This document shows, one piece after another, positions 12,781-23,400 of a DNA stretch of 64,000 nt. The translations under genes and the position numbers were made by a program. The notes under the pieces are model-generated. The model did not search any database. It was not told the DNA's origin and was given only the letters and a program-made list of their open reading frames with translations. The stretch comes from Taenia hydatigena (taxonomy: Eukaryota > Platyhelminthes > Cestoda > Cyclophyllidea > Taeniidae): assembly GCA_036345935.2 (NCBI GenBank), contig JADWOT020001669.1:62001-126000 (forward strand), given 5' to 3'. How positions within the stretch are numbered: position 1 is the stretch's first letter; each line of letters opens with the position of its first letter.

Positions 12781-13424
12781 AGTGCCACAGTAACCTCAAG
12801 CATACCTATATGCGCAATTTACAACAGACGAGGCTCGAATCCTAGCTCCCTTCAACCTTAAATAGTTTTTAAGCTTCACTATACAAGTAACGACTTTGCG
12901 GTGAAATTAGCACTCCAAATTACGCGGTGGGATACTTAGCCAAGCTAATTTACGAAAGTGATTTAAGCAGTACCTAACCAATACGCACGATATTTAAATT
13001 ACCAAGGCAGAATATTGTTTTGACTCTTGTTCACTTGATACATCCACTGCCTCTGTTGGTTATTGCCTACGCATTTAAGGAGGAGGACTATAACCCATCA
13101 TAAAGTCATTTGCCCTCTGCGCTGTTTTGGCGCCCTGCCCAGTTCATACCATTGCATTGTTTGGCCTCTCAACTGACCACCAACCCAGTCTGAGGCCTTT
13201 ATTGTTGCACCATTATGTGTGGATTTCTTTCCAAGACAACCGTTTTTAATGCGATCCTTGTTTATGTTTCCACATACATAAATACTTCCATACTTCCAGG
13301 TTCTTTTGTTTTTTATGTAAGCTTCAATTTACGCTTTGGATTGCGCACCTAGACTCAGATGCCCCATATCTTCCTTCTGTTTGTAACAAAGTATCTAAGC
13401 GCAGCCAACCTTCCCTAAAGAAGA

Positions 13425-13620
13425 GGTGGAATGAAATACTTTGTTTGTTTGAACTACCGGTCTCGGTCACGGTCACAGAGGTGGCCATTTTGCCCTAGCA
13501 ACGTAGACTGGCCCCCGGGTCATGTCGGCAGCTTATTCCCCTCTGTCCGTTGAATATGTATGTTCCACCCTAGTATTCTACCTTCATTTGCCTTCAAGGA
13601 AGCCTTAAAACGCTTCAATG
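13425..13620 (+). repeat. Dispersed ~200-bp repeat, copy inside unit B
   Basis: Same family as 3,232-3,440 and, on the minus strand, 780-551. Position relative to the promoter-like segment is the same in A and B, so it was present before those blocks duplicated. Confidence 0.65.
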
Positions 13621-13980
13621 GTCATTTTGGGTCCTGTAAAAAAGTCATTGAAATTACCGAAGTAAAATAAAGCTACATTAATAGTAAACAACTAATGTTG
13701 TAATGGGCTTTATAAATCAAAGTAGTTGCATACGATAAGCCTGACATTAATTTGGATCTACAGGTGAATCGTCAAAATAAACTTTGCAGCACTAATCAAA
13801 TTGTACTTATTATTAGTTAGTTTGTTGCCCATTGTCTAAATTGGGCCTAATAGACAAATGTTTTTCTAGCATTTTGTATTTAAATATAATGCCTTTAAAA
13901 GCCAGGCATTTCTAATCTCTTTTGGCTTATTAAAAATGCACAAAATTAGAAGTTCATTTGCTTTGTCGGACGAACAATAA

Positions 13981-14084
13981 AGTGATTGGCTAACTTTGCA
14001 CGTGGAGCACGTAAGTGGTGTGCATCTCAGTGGTCATTATTTTCGATTGATGGGTTCAATTTACCGGAACAAGTTGAAAATGTG
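13981..14084 (+). promoter_or_regulatory. Promoter-like segment and 5' non-coding exon of unit B
   Basis: An inverted CCAAT box (attgg, 13,985-13,989) and an E-box CACGTG (13,999-14,004) lie about 80-100 bases before a strong splice donor (GT at 14,085 in the context tgtg/gtaagt). The segment is conserved in units A and C. I infer a promoter plus spliced leader exon; the transcription start is not determined. Confidence 0.5.
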
Positions 14085-14437
14085 GTAAGTATTTGGCCCT
14101 TTTTTATTGGTTTTTGATCGCTAGCTGTCATTAGGTCTTTTACGTGTTGACTGGCTTCCTTTATACGTCTACTGACTAGAGTAAACGCGATGGTTTCGTA
14201 ATGCGAATGTTACAACGTTTTGTTTCCCAACTGCAAGGTCTAATTACGTTCATCTCCTTCTATACAATACTTTATGTAGTAGATTAAGATCGTTTCGGTG
14301 CCTATTATTGCTTTCATGCTAATAAGCATTCGTTGCTTTTATATGCCTTTTAATCCATTACCTTTATCCGTTTACACACCAGAAGAGGCGTTGAGGAGGT
14401 AGCCGCAGTTCCTATCAAGACTCCTTATTTTGCCAAG

Positions 14438-14504
14438 ATGGAGGCATTATCTTCTGACACTGAGTACGGCGCTCGCCTTTGCTATCACTCCACGCGCTCC
14501 TCAG
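14438..14504 (+). CDS. First coding exon of the unit B gene (67 nt)
   Basis: Begins ATG GAG GCA and encodes MEALSSDTEYGARLCYHSTR followed by two serines and one base of the next codon, ending at a consensus donor (TCAG/GTAAGA, GT at 14,505). Unit C has the same 67-nt exon without any length change and with the same ATG, encoding MEALWDGNKCESRPGYRSIR. That is good evidence that this is a genuine translated start and not chance. The product is not recognisable from 22 residues. The later kelch-type sequence in this unit suggests it is the N-terminus of a BTB-kelch protein, which is inference. The linking exons between 14.5 and 19.6 kb were not found. Confidence 0.5.
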
Positions 14505-15499
14505 GTAAGATTGGATTGCTGTAAGTGAATTTTTTGCTCTTGTTGTGTAGATGTAGATTCGACGCGCGTTTTCATTTTGGGTGGAAGCATGCTTTTATCA
14601 CTTATTCGCAAGTCTGTCGACATGTGGCAAAAAGTATGTTGTTTTCATTACTATGATACCCTTGTTGGTGGGGCACTTGGTGGCTCCACTGTTCACTGAC
14701 TTGGGGACCAGGGTTATTTTTTGTGTTGATGTGAGCCTTGCAAAATGTGTTGTGTAGAAGACCTCGGTGATGGCTTAATGGCAGGCTCAGCTTTGACGGC
14801 ATGGGTTGGTGTCTGGGCGAGGTGGACGCAAAAGAAGCGGAAGAAGGGTTGACTAGTGGGAAGCTTTGGCATCACTACGCAGAGTATAATTTATAGCACT
14901 TTTAAACGCTTGCTTGTTAAGGTGTTTTCTCATATTAGTAGTTATGTTTGGAGGCGTTAGCTTTGCAGCTCATTGGTCATTCACCCATCGGCTCTTCCGT
15001 TGCTTGCTTTTTTCCTTTTCTGGTGCTACGAAATTACTGTGGTGGTGGTAGGCAATACGAGCTCGTAGAGTTATTGGCGGAGGCGTCTCCTTTCCGGTTT
15101 TGCGATATTAATGTTGGCGTGGAAGATAGCAGTGTGTGTTGGATGGCATAGTGGTGGGTGTGACCTTATGTGTTGCTGGGCGCAAACATTGGGCAAGAAT
15201 TACATGTTCGCAAGCTCAGTAGACTAAGTGAAGTGTAGCACTGATAGTTTGGGGAGGGGACGGACTTATTGCCACGTTGATTAGTTGCTTTGATGATTGT
15301 TTTAACGCTGAAAAGATGGAGAGTAGGAGGAGATGTGTTCCAGAGATTTTTTCAAACCTACTCTAGGTTTCCCTTCTTTTTGTGCACACCGAGGTGTGCA
15401 TTTCTTGTCTTATTGTCTGCTAGTTTTTTCGTCGTACGTAGATCTATGCGCACTGATATTTTCGAAATCGTCTAGATCTCGTTTTTAGTTACCTAAACA

Positions 15500-15525
15500 T
15501 GTGTATGTGTGTGCGCGTGTGTGTA
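15500..15525 (+). repeat. TG microsatellite in unit B
   Basis: TG run interrupted by CG, at the same relative position as 55,685-55,696 in unit C. Confidence 0.8.
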
Positions 15526-15754
15526 GGGATCCTCTTTTTTGTTAATGAGGTTTGCGAGAGAAAATTTGGCGAATTTTGGTTGGTTGATGGATGGTTGAAT
15601 AAGGAATGAATGATGTTGTGGTGGCGAATGAGGCTCCGTCTGCTGGAAGGGAAGGCGAGGAGACGAACTTACCAAGCACTTGGCTTTACATGGTGCCAAA
15701 GCTGTTGCGGGTCCAGAGTACGGCGAAAGGGAATTTTTGCTTCCTCTGGAGCAT

Positions 15755-16305
15755 TGTTATGTGGTAGGCATGGAGACGTAAGTGAGTAGCACTAGGTGTC
15801 AATTTTGTACGCAAAACTTGTTAGCACAATGGCTGCCTCTCCACCGTCGTCGTCACTATTGTTTGCAACTGGCTACGTGACGCTTCTCAACGTCGTCGTC
15901 GCTGTCGTCATCAATTACGGACTCATCAGGGTGCTTGTCAACAATAACACGCATCGTTGCTGTCGACGGTATCAATAATGGCAAGGGGGAATGTGGACGT
16001 AGAAGCCGATCCATGGGAAGGCACTGAGACTACACTCGGGGCTTTTGAACTGGTCAATGTCGACGGCGACAGCTGTGGTGTCAAAGCAATTATTAGAGGG
16101 ACAATGAATGCGGTTGAGAGTTACCTCGCTCCTCCTCCTCTTCAGTGTGGACCATTCCTTCACGCAGGGCATAAGTGGGTAGACAGTGCGGCTATGTGCT
16201 CGGACGAAGGCTCCATAACCACATGGAAGGCCGGGTGTGACGTGTGAGTGTGCCAGGCAGGCAGGCGAGAGGAAAGGTAGAGGAGGGCAGTACCTTGGTA
16301 AGTAC
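15755..16305 (+). other. Segment present in unit B but absent from unit C
   Basis: Alignment with unit C runs up to tctggagc (B about 15,750, C about 56,007) and resumes at catggg.cagtgtatgttg (B about 16,310, C about 56,013). The roughly 550 bases between are unique to B. They contain a 96-codon frame (15,957-16,247) with no recognised domain. Whether this is an insertion in B or a deletion in C is undecided; no clear terminal repeats or target duplication were seen. Confidence 0.55.
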
Positions 16306-19300
16306 GCCCCCATGGGGCAGTGTATGTTGTACAAGTTGCGTGGGATCTTATCATAGGCTTATGATTTCACTATTTTTGCTTGTTGTTATTACTATTTTTT
16401 TTCAACTTAAGGTAGTAGTTAGATTTTGAGGCTTTTAACAGTAACAACAACAGTGGTATGGTGTGAGGTGAAGCCGATTTGAGGTCATATTATTAAGGCC
16501 CTTCGTATGATGTATTGGCCTTTCGTGATGTTCGCATGTGTGAGCGTTGAGTGAGGTGACTTATTGCTGGACTGTGGCTGTTAATTTCCAGGGGAAGGAG
16601 AAGGAGGAGAGGAAGCGAAGATGCTCCACGACTTAATGTCGTAATTGCTTTTGCCCATTGCAACATTTATAGTTTATGCCATATGGAAACGTTCTAACAC
16701 CTACCAATTGTTTTGTCCACATCGCACTGCTAGGTTTATAGTCATCAGTCGCTTAATATTGCATCTGTGGCTCTGCAAAGGTGCATCACTGATCAGATTC
16801 AGAAATGCAGTTTGAAAGGCATTCAATAAGGGCAGTAGCAAAAACGGGGCCAGTAAGACGATGGGCTTGTGCAATACTTTTGTTATTGAAATGGAACTTT
16901 GAGAGGCGAAGAGGCAGCCATCGCACCCCTTGTGATGATGGTTTCGTCAGAAGATAGTAGCCCGCGCAACCCAAGCTTGCAATAGGATCTGTCGGCTCTG
17001 ACCCATTTGTTCAAAGGGTTTTGAGGCAGAAGACGAGGAGACAATCGGGAAGCGCGCTAATTCTCCACCCATAAGGGTTGTATCGATCACCTGTCATCTA
17101 AGTTAATAAGTTTATAGCAAAATAACCAGTCTGCTGGAGGATAGCGCTTCAATTCTCACATGTGGTGCATAGCGTTCTGACGCCCTTTTTTTGCTGTCAC
17201 CAATTGTTCAAGTGCTTTCACTTAGCACTGGTATACTTTAATTGTTGGCAGTTATAGCTTTTGTGCTCAATGAAATCCGGTCATGCCTCTGGCCGAATTT
17301 GTCCTGTTTGCGCATCTTGTTATTGCTTTGTGTTTAGAAGGGTAGACGGCGTACTTTTGTCCATTGCTCTTTTTTTTCATTCTAATCTGACCGGAAAAGG
17401 TTGTGTTTAGAGTGCTTTTTGAGAATTGTGATTGGGACAAGTTAGCTGTCGTTATTACGAAGTATGCCAAGTTCGTAGTTGTCAGATTGAGTGTATAGGA
17501 TGCTGATGGGTAGAATACGGCAGTTCGCATCATTGCAAATATGGGCATCTGCGATGGACTGTAATTATCGGTTCTAAATAAGCGTTCTTACACATTCGGA
17601 ATAGTACCATGGGCACTACGCACAATTGTGTCAAGCGAGTAGATTCTAGCGAATCAGCTTATGATTGGAAAGCTTTTTGCTGCTCTATTTATTCCCATTG
17701 TTTAGCGAATTTGAGGAGGACCATCTCGTAATTGAATGCGCATTTTTGGGCGCACTTAAGTTTTACCGAATGTCAGTCAGTTTCGCGGGTTTCTTCCGCT
17801 AATGTTATTTGAATATGTCTGAGTAGTGTTCCTTGTGTAAACCTTCGGACTGTGCACGTTTGATATCGTCAAAAGAAGCATCCCGGGATGCGTGCCTTCG
17901 AAATGCTTATGAATGGAGTGTGTATCGGAAACGTATTGTCACGGAGATGACTTTGAGGGAAATCCATTGATTGCCTCGGTTTGTGCACTCCTCCTCCTGT
18001 GTCAACATAGTAGTTTCGACGTAGTCTTCGCCGACCTCGCCTTAGTCGTAGTAGTAATTAACCTTGGCTTTGGCTGTTTTTTCCTTGCGGAGGCAGGCAG
18101 AAATGTAGGTTTAGCATCTCCCTTAAGCTAGCCAGGTTAGTATTCTTGATGGCTAATGGTTGGTGGAAGTCCCTCAAGACACAGACAAATGTTCACTGGC
18201 AAACGTTAAGCTTCGTCTGTTTCTTTACTTACGCGCTTTTAACTTATCTGTTGATTGGGTTAATTGACTGGTAGGGGTAGAGTAGATGGACAGGCGAAGG
18301 TAGGGAGATCTTTTTTCGCTGTCTGTTGGCCTACTCGCCTAGTTTTCTTCATTAGCTTCACTTCAGCGGCACGTTTGTACAGCCCTGCTTAATGTGAGAG
18401 GTCGTGTTGGAATCGCTCAATCGTCAGAACATTGGACTGTCGGAGATGCTGAAGTAACACCATGACGCCCTCGTGACGCGTGTTTCTGGGGTGCATCGCT
18501 TCATTTTGATCGCATTATTGCTGCTAACAATGAATGATTAGCCATTCAATTGCCCATGCTTAGCATTTTGCGAGACTTCGAATAAGTAGTGCAATTTTAA
18601 AGTATTTTTGAGGAGGATGACTGAAATTTCGCAGTTGTTGGTTCCCCTTTTTTTCATAACTGAGGATCGATTCCGTTTTTTAACAAACGAGTGTCAAAGA
18701 GCTCCCGTTATTCTGTTGACCGCGTCCTCCTTATGGCACCATTTTCCGCTGATTCCATTCATTCCCGCAATTTCCTTGTGAGGGCCAATGCTTTTGAAAA
18801 AAGGATTAAAGGCGATCACTTGATAAGCTGAGATCTCTTTTGCTTCTTGTTATCTTGTAAAGAGTGGACATTAATCCACTCACAGACTTGTGGTTTTGAA
18901 TTTAGGTATTACGTGCGAAGTTAAGCAGGCTGATTTCTTTTCTCAAAATGTAATTCTTGCAATTAATCTGCTGGGTCGCCTTTTTGAATTGTTTCCTTTG
19001 ATCTCTAAAAGTTTTTCTTCGTTCGTGTGAAATTCCACCTTTCTGAAGATATGCAGTAAAATGACAGCCAGTTCGTTTTGGTTATTTCTTTAGGCAAGCA
19101 ATTTTGGCATGCCTTTGCTTCCCCTGTCTCCAAGCTTGTAATTAGTTTATCAGTGGGTTCAAGTTTTTGATCTCTTTTTAGCTTTGACATCCAAAACTAG
19201 GCAATTTTCATCGGCCTAACCTCATTTTCCGTTGTGAATTCCTTTTTTCTGTGCCATCTTTGCCTCGAAGCCCTAGGTACTTGCTGTTTTTAGAGTGGAG

Positions 19301-19611
19301 GTTGATAAGTAGACTCTCTACGCTTTACTTGTAATGGCTGTTCCTTTTTCTAGTCCTTGAATGAGCCCTCACCGTGTACCATTTATTTTTAAAAGGATCT
19401 CCGCGATTTTTTACTCCCACTTACAACTTCTTTTTGAAAGGGGATGGCCTCATGGGCTATAGACCGATTTAGTATGTGTAGTATTTTTTCACAACCTATG
19501 AATCCGTTTCACGGTCTTCCGAGCTTGTCTGGAGCAGTAAGGCGAGGAGTTGTGGTCTACATTTCATTGGTGCAAACGGTTTGGTAATGTTTGATCTTGG
19601 CTTGAATCCAG

Positions 19612-19833
19612 CCGACGACGACGTTCAGGTCGCAGCACGTGCGCAGCGTGGCGAGCAGAGGGGACAGTTTCATGCCTATTGCAGCAGTTCAGTTTTCAAA
19701 ACATCTTGATTGTGATTTCCTTTTGGCCGGGCGAAATGGAGGAGAGGATGCTTTAATAGGAGATACGTCTGAAGGCATTGAGCAGATGTGTGGAGTAGAC
19801 GCTGGGTATCGGGGGAGTTTACCGAGCCAATAA
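19612..19833 (+). pseudogene. Kelch-repeat exon remnant of unit B
   Basis: After an acceptor-like aatccag at 19,605-19,611 the frame reads on for 73 codons. It contains MPIAAVQFSKHLDCDFLLAG then GGEDALIGDTSEGIEQMCGV, which fits a kelch blade (start MP, middle strand ending in a small residue plus Gly, then a Ser/Ile-Glu strand). Unit D has the same exon in the same frame. In B the frame ends at TAA 19,831-19,833, where D continues about 70 codons, so the B exon is truncated. The kelch assignment is by pattern and is moderately sure; loss of function in B is inference. Confidence 0.5.
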
Positions 19834-20014
19834 GGGGTCTCAGGAATTTCCACTGTGCGAGTGGGTTGGAAACCAACATTTGCGGGATCGCCACTGATTG
19901 ATAGGCATCTACATTGCTCAATCCTCAAATTGTCGAATAGGTTGGCGATTGTAAACGGCTTCTTTCATGAGAAGCCTTGTTCATCACCGCATTTTGTTGT
20001 ACAAAGGCATTGGC

Positions 20015-20118
20015 GCTGATCCAAACCCTGCATCTCCACTGTTTCCAATGCCTACGTCTCCCTTGCCAAGCTGTGACGGTGTCTCCACAGTGTTGTATGT
20101 TCCTGTAAATTTTACATC
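20015..20118 (+). pseudogene. Conserved tail block of the kelch-type family, unit B copy
   Basis: Aligns without gaps over its first 39 bases with unit D (minus strand, about 29,290) in the same frame: B reads ADPNPASPLFPMPTSPLPSC, D reads NSLNPESLLLLMPTSPFPSC. Both then continue with a Val-rich stretch. A shared reading frame suggests this was protein coding. In B it is cut off from the kelch exon by stops and lacks the longer upstream frame that D has. Confidence 0.4.
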
Positions 20119-20449
20119 ATTATAATAAATTTTTCCTTTTTTTGTGTTTCGTTGCAAACGCAGGAACGTGGGGATTGAACGAGTTTACGTAGGGGATGTT
20201 GAATTTGCTTATTGATAGACGTGGACAAGGTGTGTGAGATGAAGTGCTCCACTTTAGCGTTTTGGATGAGGCATCGCCACCTATGGAATGAGTGTTTGAG
20301 TGTCTCTTTAGTGGAGAAACAAAGGAGTAACTCATCCCAAGCCAGGGAACGGTCTTGTGAGCATGGACTGTTGGGAAGTAGTGTAGGTGGTCGATTAAGT
20401 CGGGGAACTTATTCGTCTATGACCCACGACCCACAGTGAAATCGCCTAA

Positions 20450-23400
20450 CCTCTACCATCAAAAAATCCTCTTCTGTTGGAATAATTGAAAATGGCGGAT
20501 GCAGTGGGTGGAATTGATGCCATTTTCAGTGCAAGGTTTGCACACTCAAAAGACTCGTGTAGCCATTTACGAAATTTAGCGTTAACGAGATGATCACAAC
20601 CTTTGATAATCACTTTGACTGCTCACAGAAGGGCGTACTGATCATGCTTTTACTAAAAGGGATTAAATTGTACACCTAGGCGATGCTCCTGACAGAGATA
20701 TTCCACTGCATGACGTCGGTATAGACTTTGTGTTGAACGGGCTACAGGAAGTGGAATTCACCCTGAAGCTACTGAAGTGCTGATTTCTGCACTGTTCAAT
20801 TGAGCAACTTTGGCTGTACTGTCTCGTTTAACTGAAGAGCAAGTGAGGACCCGAAAACATTAACTGGGTGGCCATTTGAGTTTCTTTAAAGGCTTTGCAA
20901 AGATTGCAGGACAGCTGTATAAACTGTTGGAAAAGTGGGGAGGGTTTTTTTTTCAGTAAAAGGGTGGGTATGATAAAGCACTTAAAGATCTAAGCCACGT
21001 AATTAACTCCGAGCCCATTCCAACATCTTGAATCCTTGAGTCGAGCAACTTCGCCTTGCATACGTTGAATGATGACGCTAGCGATTCAGCCGTGTTCGAC
21101 GTACTCCCACGGAAGGCAGAGGAACAAAGAAGTGGGCGAATCCGTCATTAGTGTACCGAATCAACAAAAAGTAAGTCAGGGAAGCGCAGCTCAACGTGGA
21201 CTACTTGCCATCTGCTTGATGTTAGGCCATCTCAGCCATCACCCGATGGCAAGGGTGGCCATAATGGAAACAGATCATTGGACGCTGAACTGCTTGGTTG
21301 AAAGTGATGCAAAAGATAGGCCATTCAGCTGTTTGTTTGTACAAGGAGCTGCGTCGGTATGATTTCACAGAGCTGTGCAGGAACAGAGGAGTGCACGGCA
21401 CTATGGGCGCCCCAACCTGCAGACCAGTCGCTGCAGGAATAGGTGGTGTTTCAGCGCAGTTACTGCCACATTGTTGAGCGAATGTGCTATAAATAGTAAG
21501 AGAAATGCGCCAAATACCGATTCCAACACGGCTTTGGTCTAACGAGAGATTTCTTGCATCATCTGAGGAAGCTCCAGTCAAAGAGATGAATTCGTTCACT
21601 ACTGCCTCTAGGCGAATATGACTTCCAGAACCAAAAATTACTGTTTTCCCGCGCTCAGTTTGGAAGTGCTAGAGTTCCGTCGAATCTGATTTAAGTGCAC
21701 TTTTGGACTATAAAGTTCTCGCTTCCCATCCTCATCTACAATGCATGGTCACTAGGACTCCTAGGAGCCAAAGTAGGTATTGTTGTCTTGGCTTTGTTCG
21801 AATGCAAGTGAGATTGTACTCCTAAGATAGTTGAAATTGGCACTTTTAGTCAAGTCTAGGAAATACCTTTTGTGATAACTGAGGCACTTCTGACAGTATC
21901 TTTTAAGTCACAATTCAAAAAGCAAGCGCGAGTACTCTAGTGCATTACCTCACGGTATCCTATACCTCGCATGGCATATTGTGTAGATGGAACAGAGACG
22001 CAAGTACCAATGCGCACGAGAAGAAGGGACCGGTGGATGAGGAACAGGTAGTCGAATGCGGTACCTCCTTAGCAAAATGAAACCCTCTGCAGCTCCATCC
22101 CAGTGCTCCTGACAGTCGATCAGAACCGATGTGAAGGATACTGTCAGGTCTTATAGGATTTTGAGTAAATTACAGGCATAACAACCAAGATTACTTAGAA
22201 TCAGTAATGTGCTAAGCCTAAGAAAAAGCACTGTCTTCCCTTCTGACGCGCGCATGCCCAAAAAGATGACAGCTCGTTGCAGGAAAACGCATTTTTTTCC
22301 CGCGCAATGTCAATTCTCGGTTAAAAGGCGGTCCAACGCAAGTTTTAGGTTGGACTTGTGCTTTGAGATGGCTATGTCAAAAGCAAGAAGGCCATTGAGG
22401 TAGATCATGCATTTTTGTGGGAAAAAACCAATTTTTGTGGGCTACATAAGGCGTTGGAAGGTGGTCGCTACGCCAGAGACAAAATGACATTGTCTGAAAT
22501 TCATGTAGCCCATTTAGCAATGCGAAAGCCAGTTTCCATCTGTTTGGCTCCACCACTTCCAAATTTCGTCATCCTGAAGTAAAATCAGGTGTGGAAAATA
22601 CTTTAAGCCAAATCGACAAATCCAACTATTTGTTTATGTGGAGTAAAAGAAATGCCTTTATCTTACGACGTTCGGATTCCTATAGTCTATGCACAACCGC
22701 GTGCTACGGTCGATCGTCTTTATTAGCACAACCACAAAGGCATACGGCGATTTTGCTCTTAAATTACGCCTTCCAGCAGACGGTTGACTTCTAGCAAATG
22801 AGGTGGTATGGGTCTAGGTGGTTAATAGATGGGTCTAGCTTCACCGGTGCCTACCACATACTCCAAAAAACTTGCTCGACCCAATCTAGCGCTTTGTCGT
22901 GGCAACGTATTCGCGTACTGGCTTAGCAACTTGCAATGTTTTTTTTCGTCACGAATAACATTAATTGGCTGTGTGTACTTTCATCTAAGTTGTTTATGAG
23001 TATGGCTATGGCTTCATAGAGGACACTACAAGTGCCACCTGCAATTCCATTGGCAGCGAAACAGGTGAGTTTGTTTTATTGCCTTACTGAGTACACCGGG
23101 TGCTTTTCGTAAAATTTATGACGACTTGGGCGTTGTGTAGAACACTAGCATCAAGCGTTATGTGCTAAGCCAGCCCTGGACATTATTCAGATTCCCCTCC
23201 CTGTACAGGCGTCTAACAATGCGTAGTGCTGCTTCCTCAACCCGTAGCTTGTCAACGTCTACGGCACCAAAAATTTTAAAGGCAATCTGTTCTGCTCCAT
23301 CTAAACGTAAAAAGAATGCGTCAAGGTGAGGTGGAGCACAAGAAATGAGTGAAGGTATGTGTTTTCGTGACGATTTGGAGCAGCAGCAACCACTATAGCA

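Larger units (their letters stand above)
12790..19930 (+). repeat. Unit B: long duplicated block carrying a kelch-type gene remnant
   Basis: Its first part (12,790-14,160) matches unit A inverted. 13,900-18,550 matches unit C (54,000-58,640) directly. 18,540-20,118 matches unit D (30,790-29,160) inverted. Matches are diverged, with indels, but stay in order for kilobases. Landmarks against C: the ATG exon, the TG microsatellite with gggatcc after it (15,500/55,685), the gatcttatcataggctta block (16,350/56,047) and the gtgctttcac block (17,210/57,338). B is the most complete unit and the only one in which both the 5' exon with an intact donor and kelch-like sequence can be seen. Confidence 0.8.
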
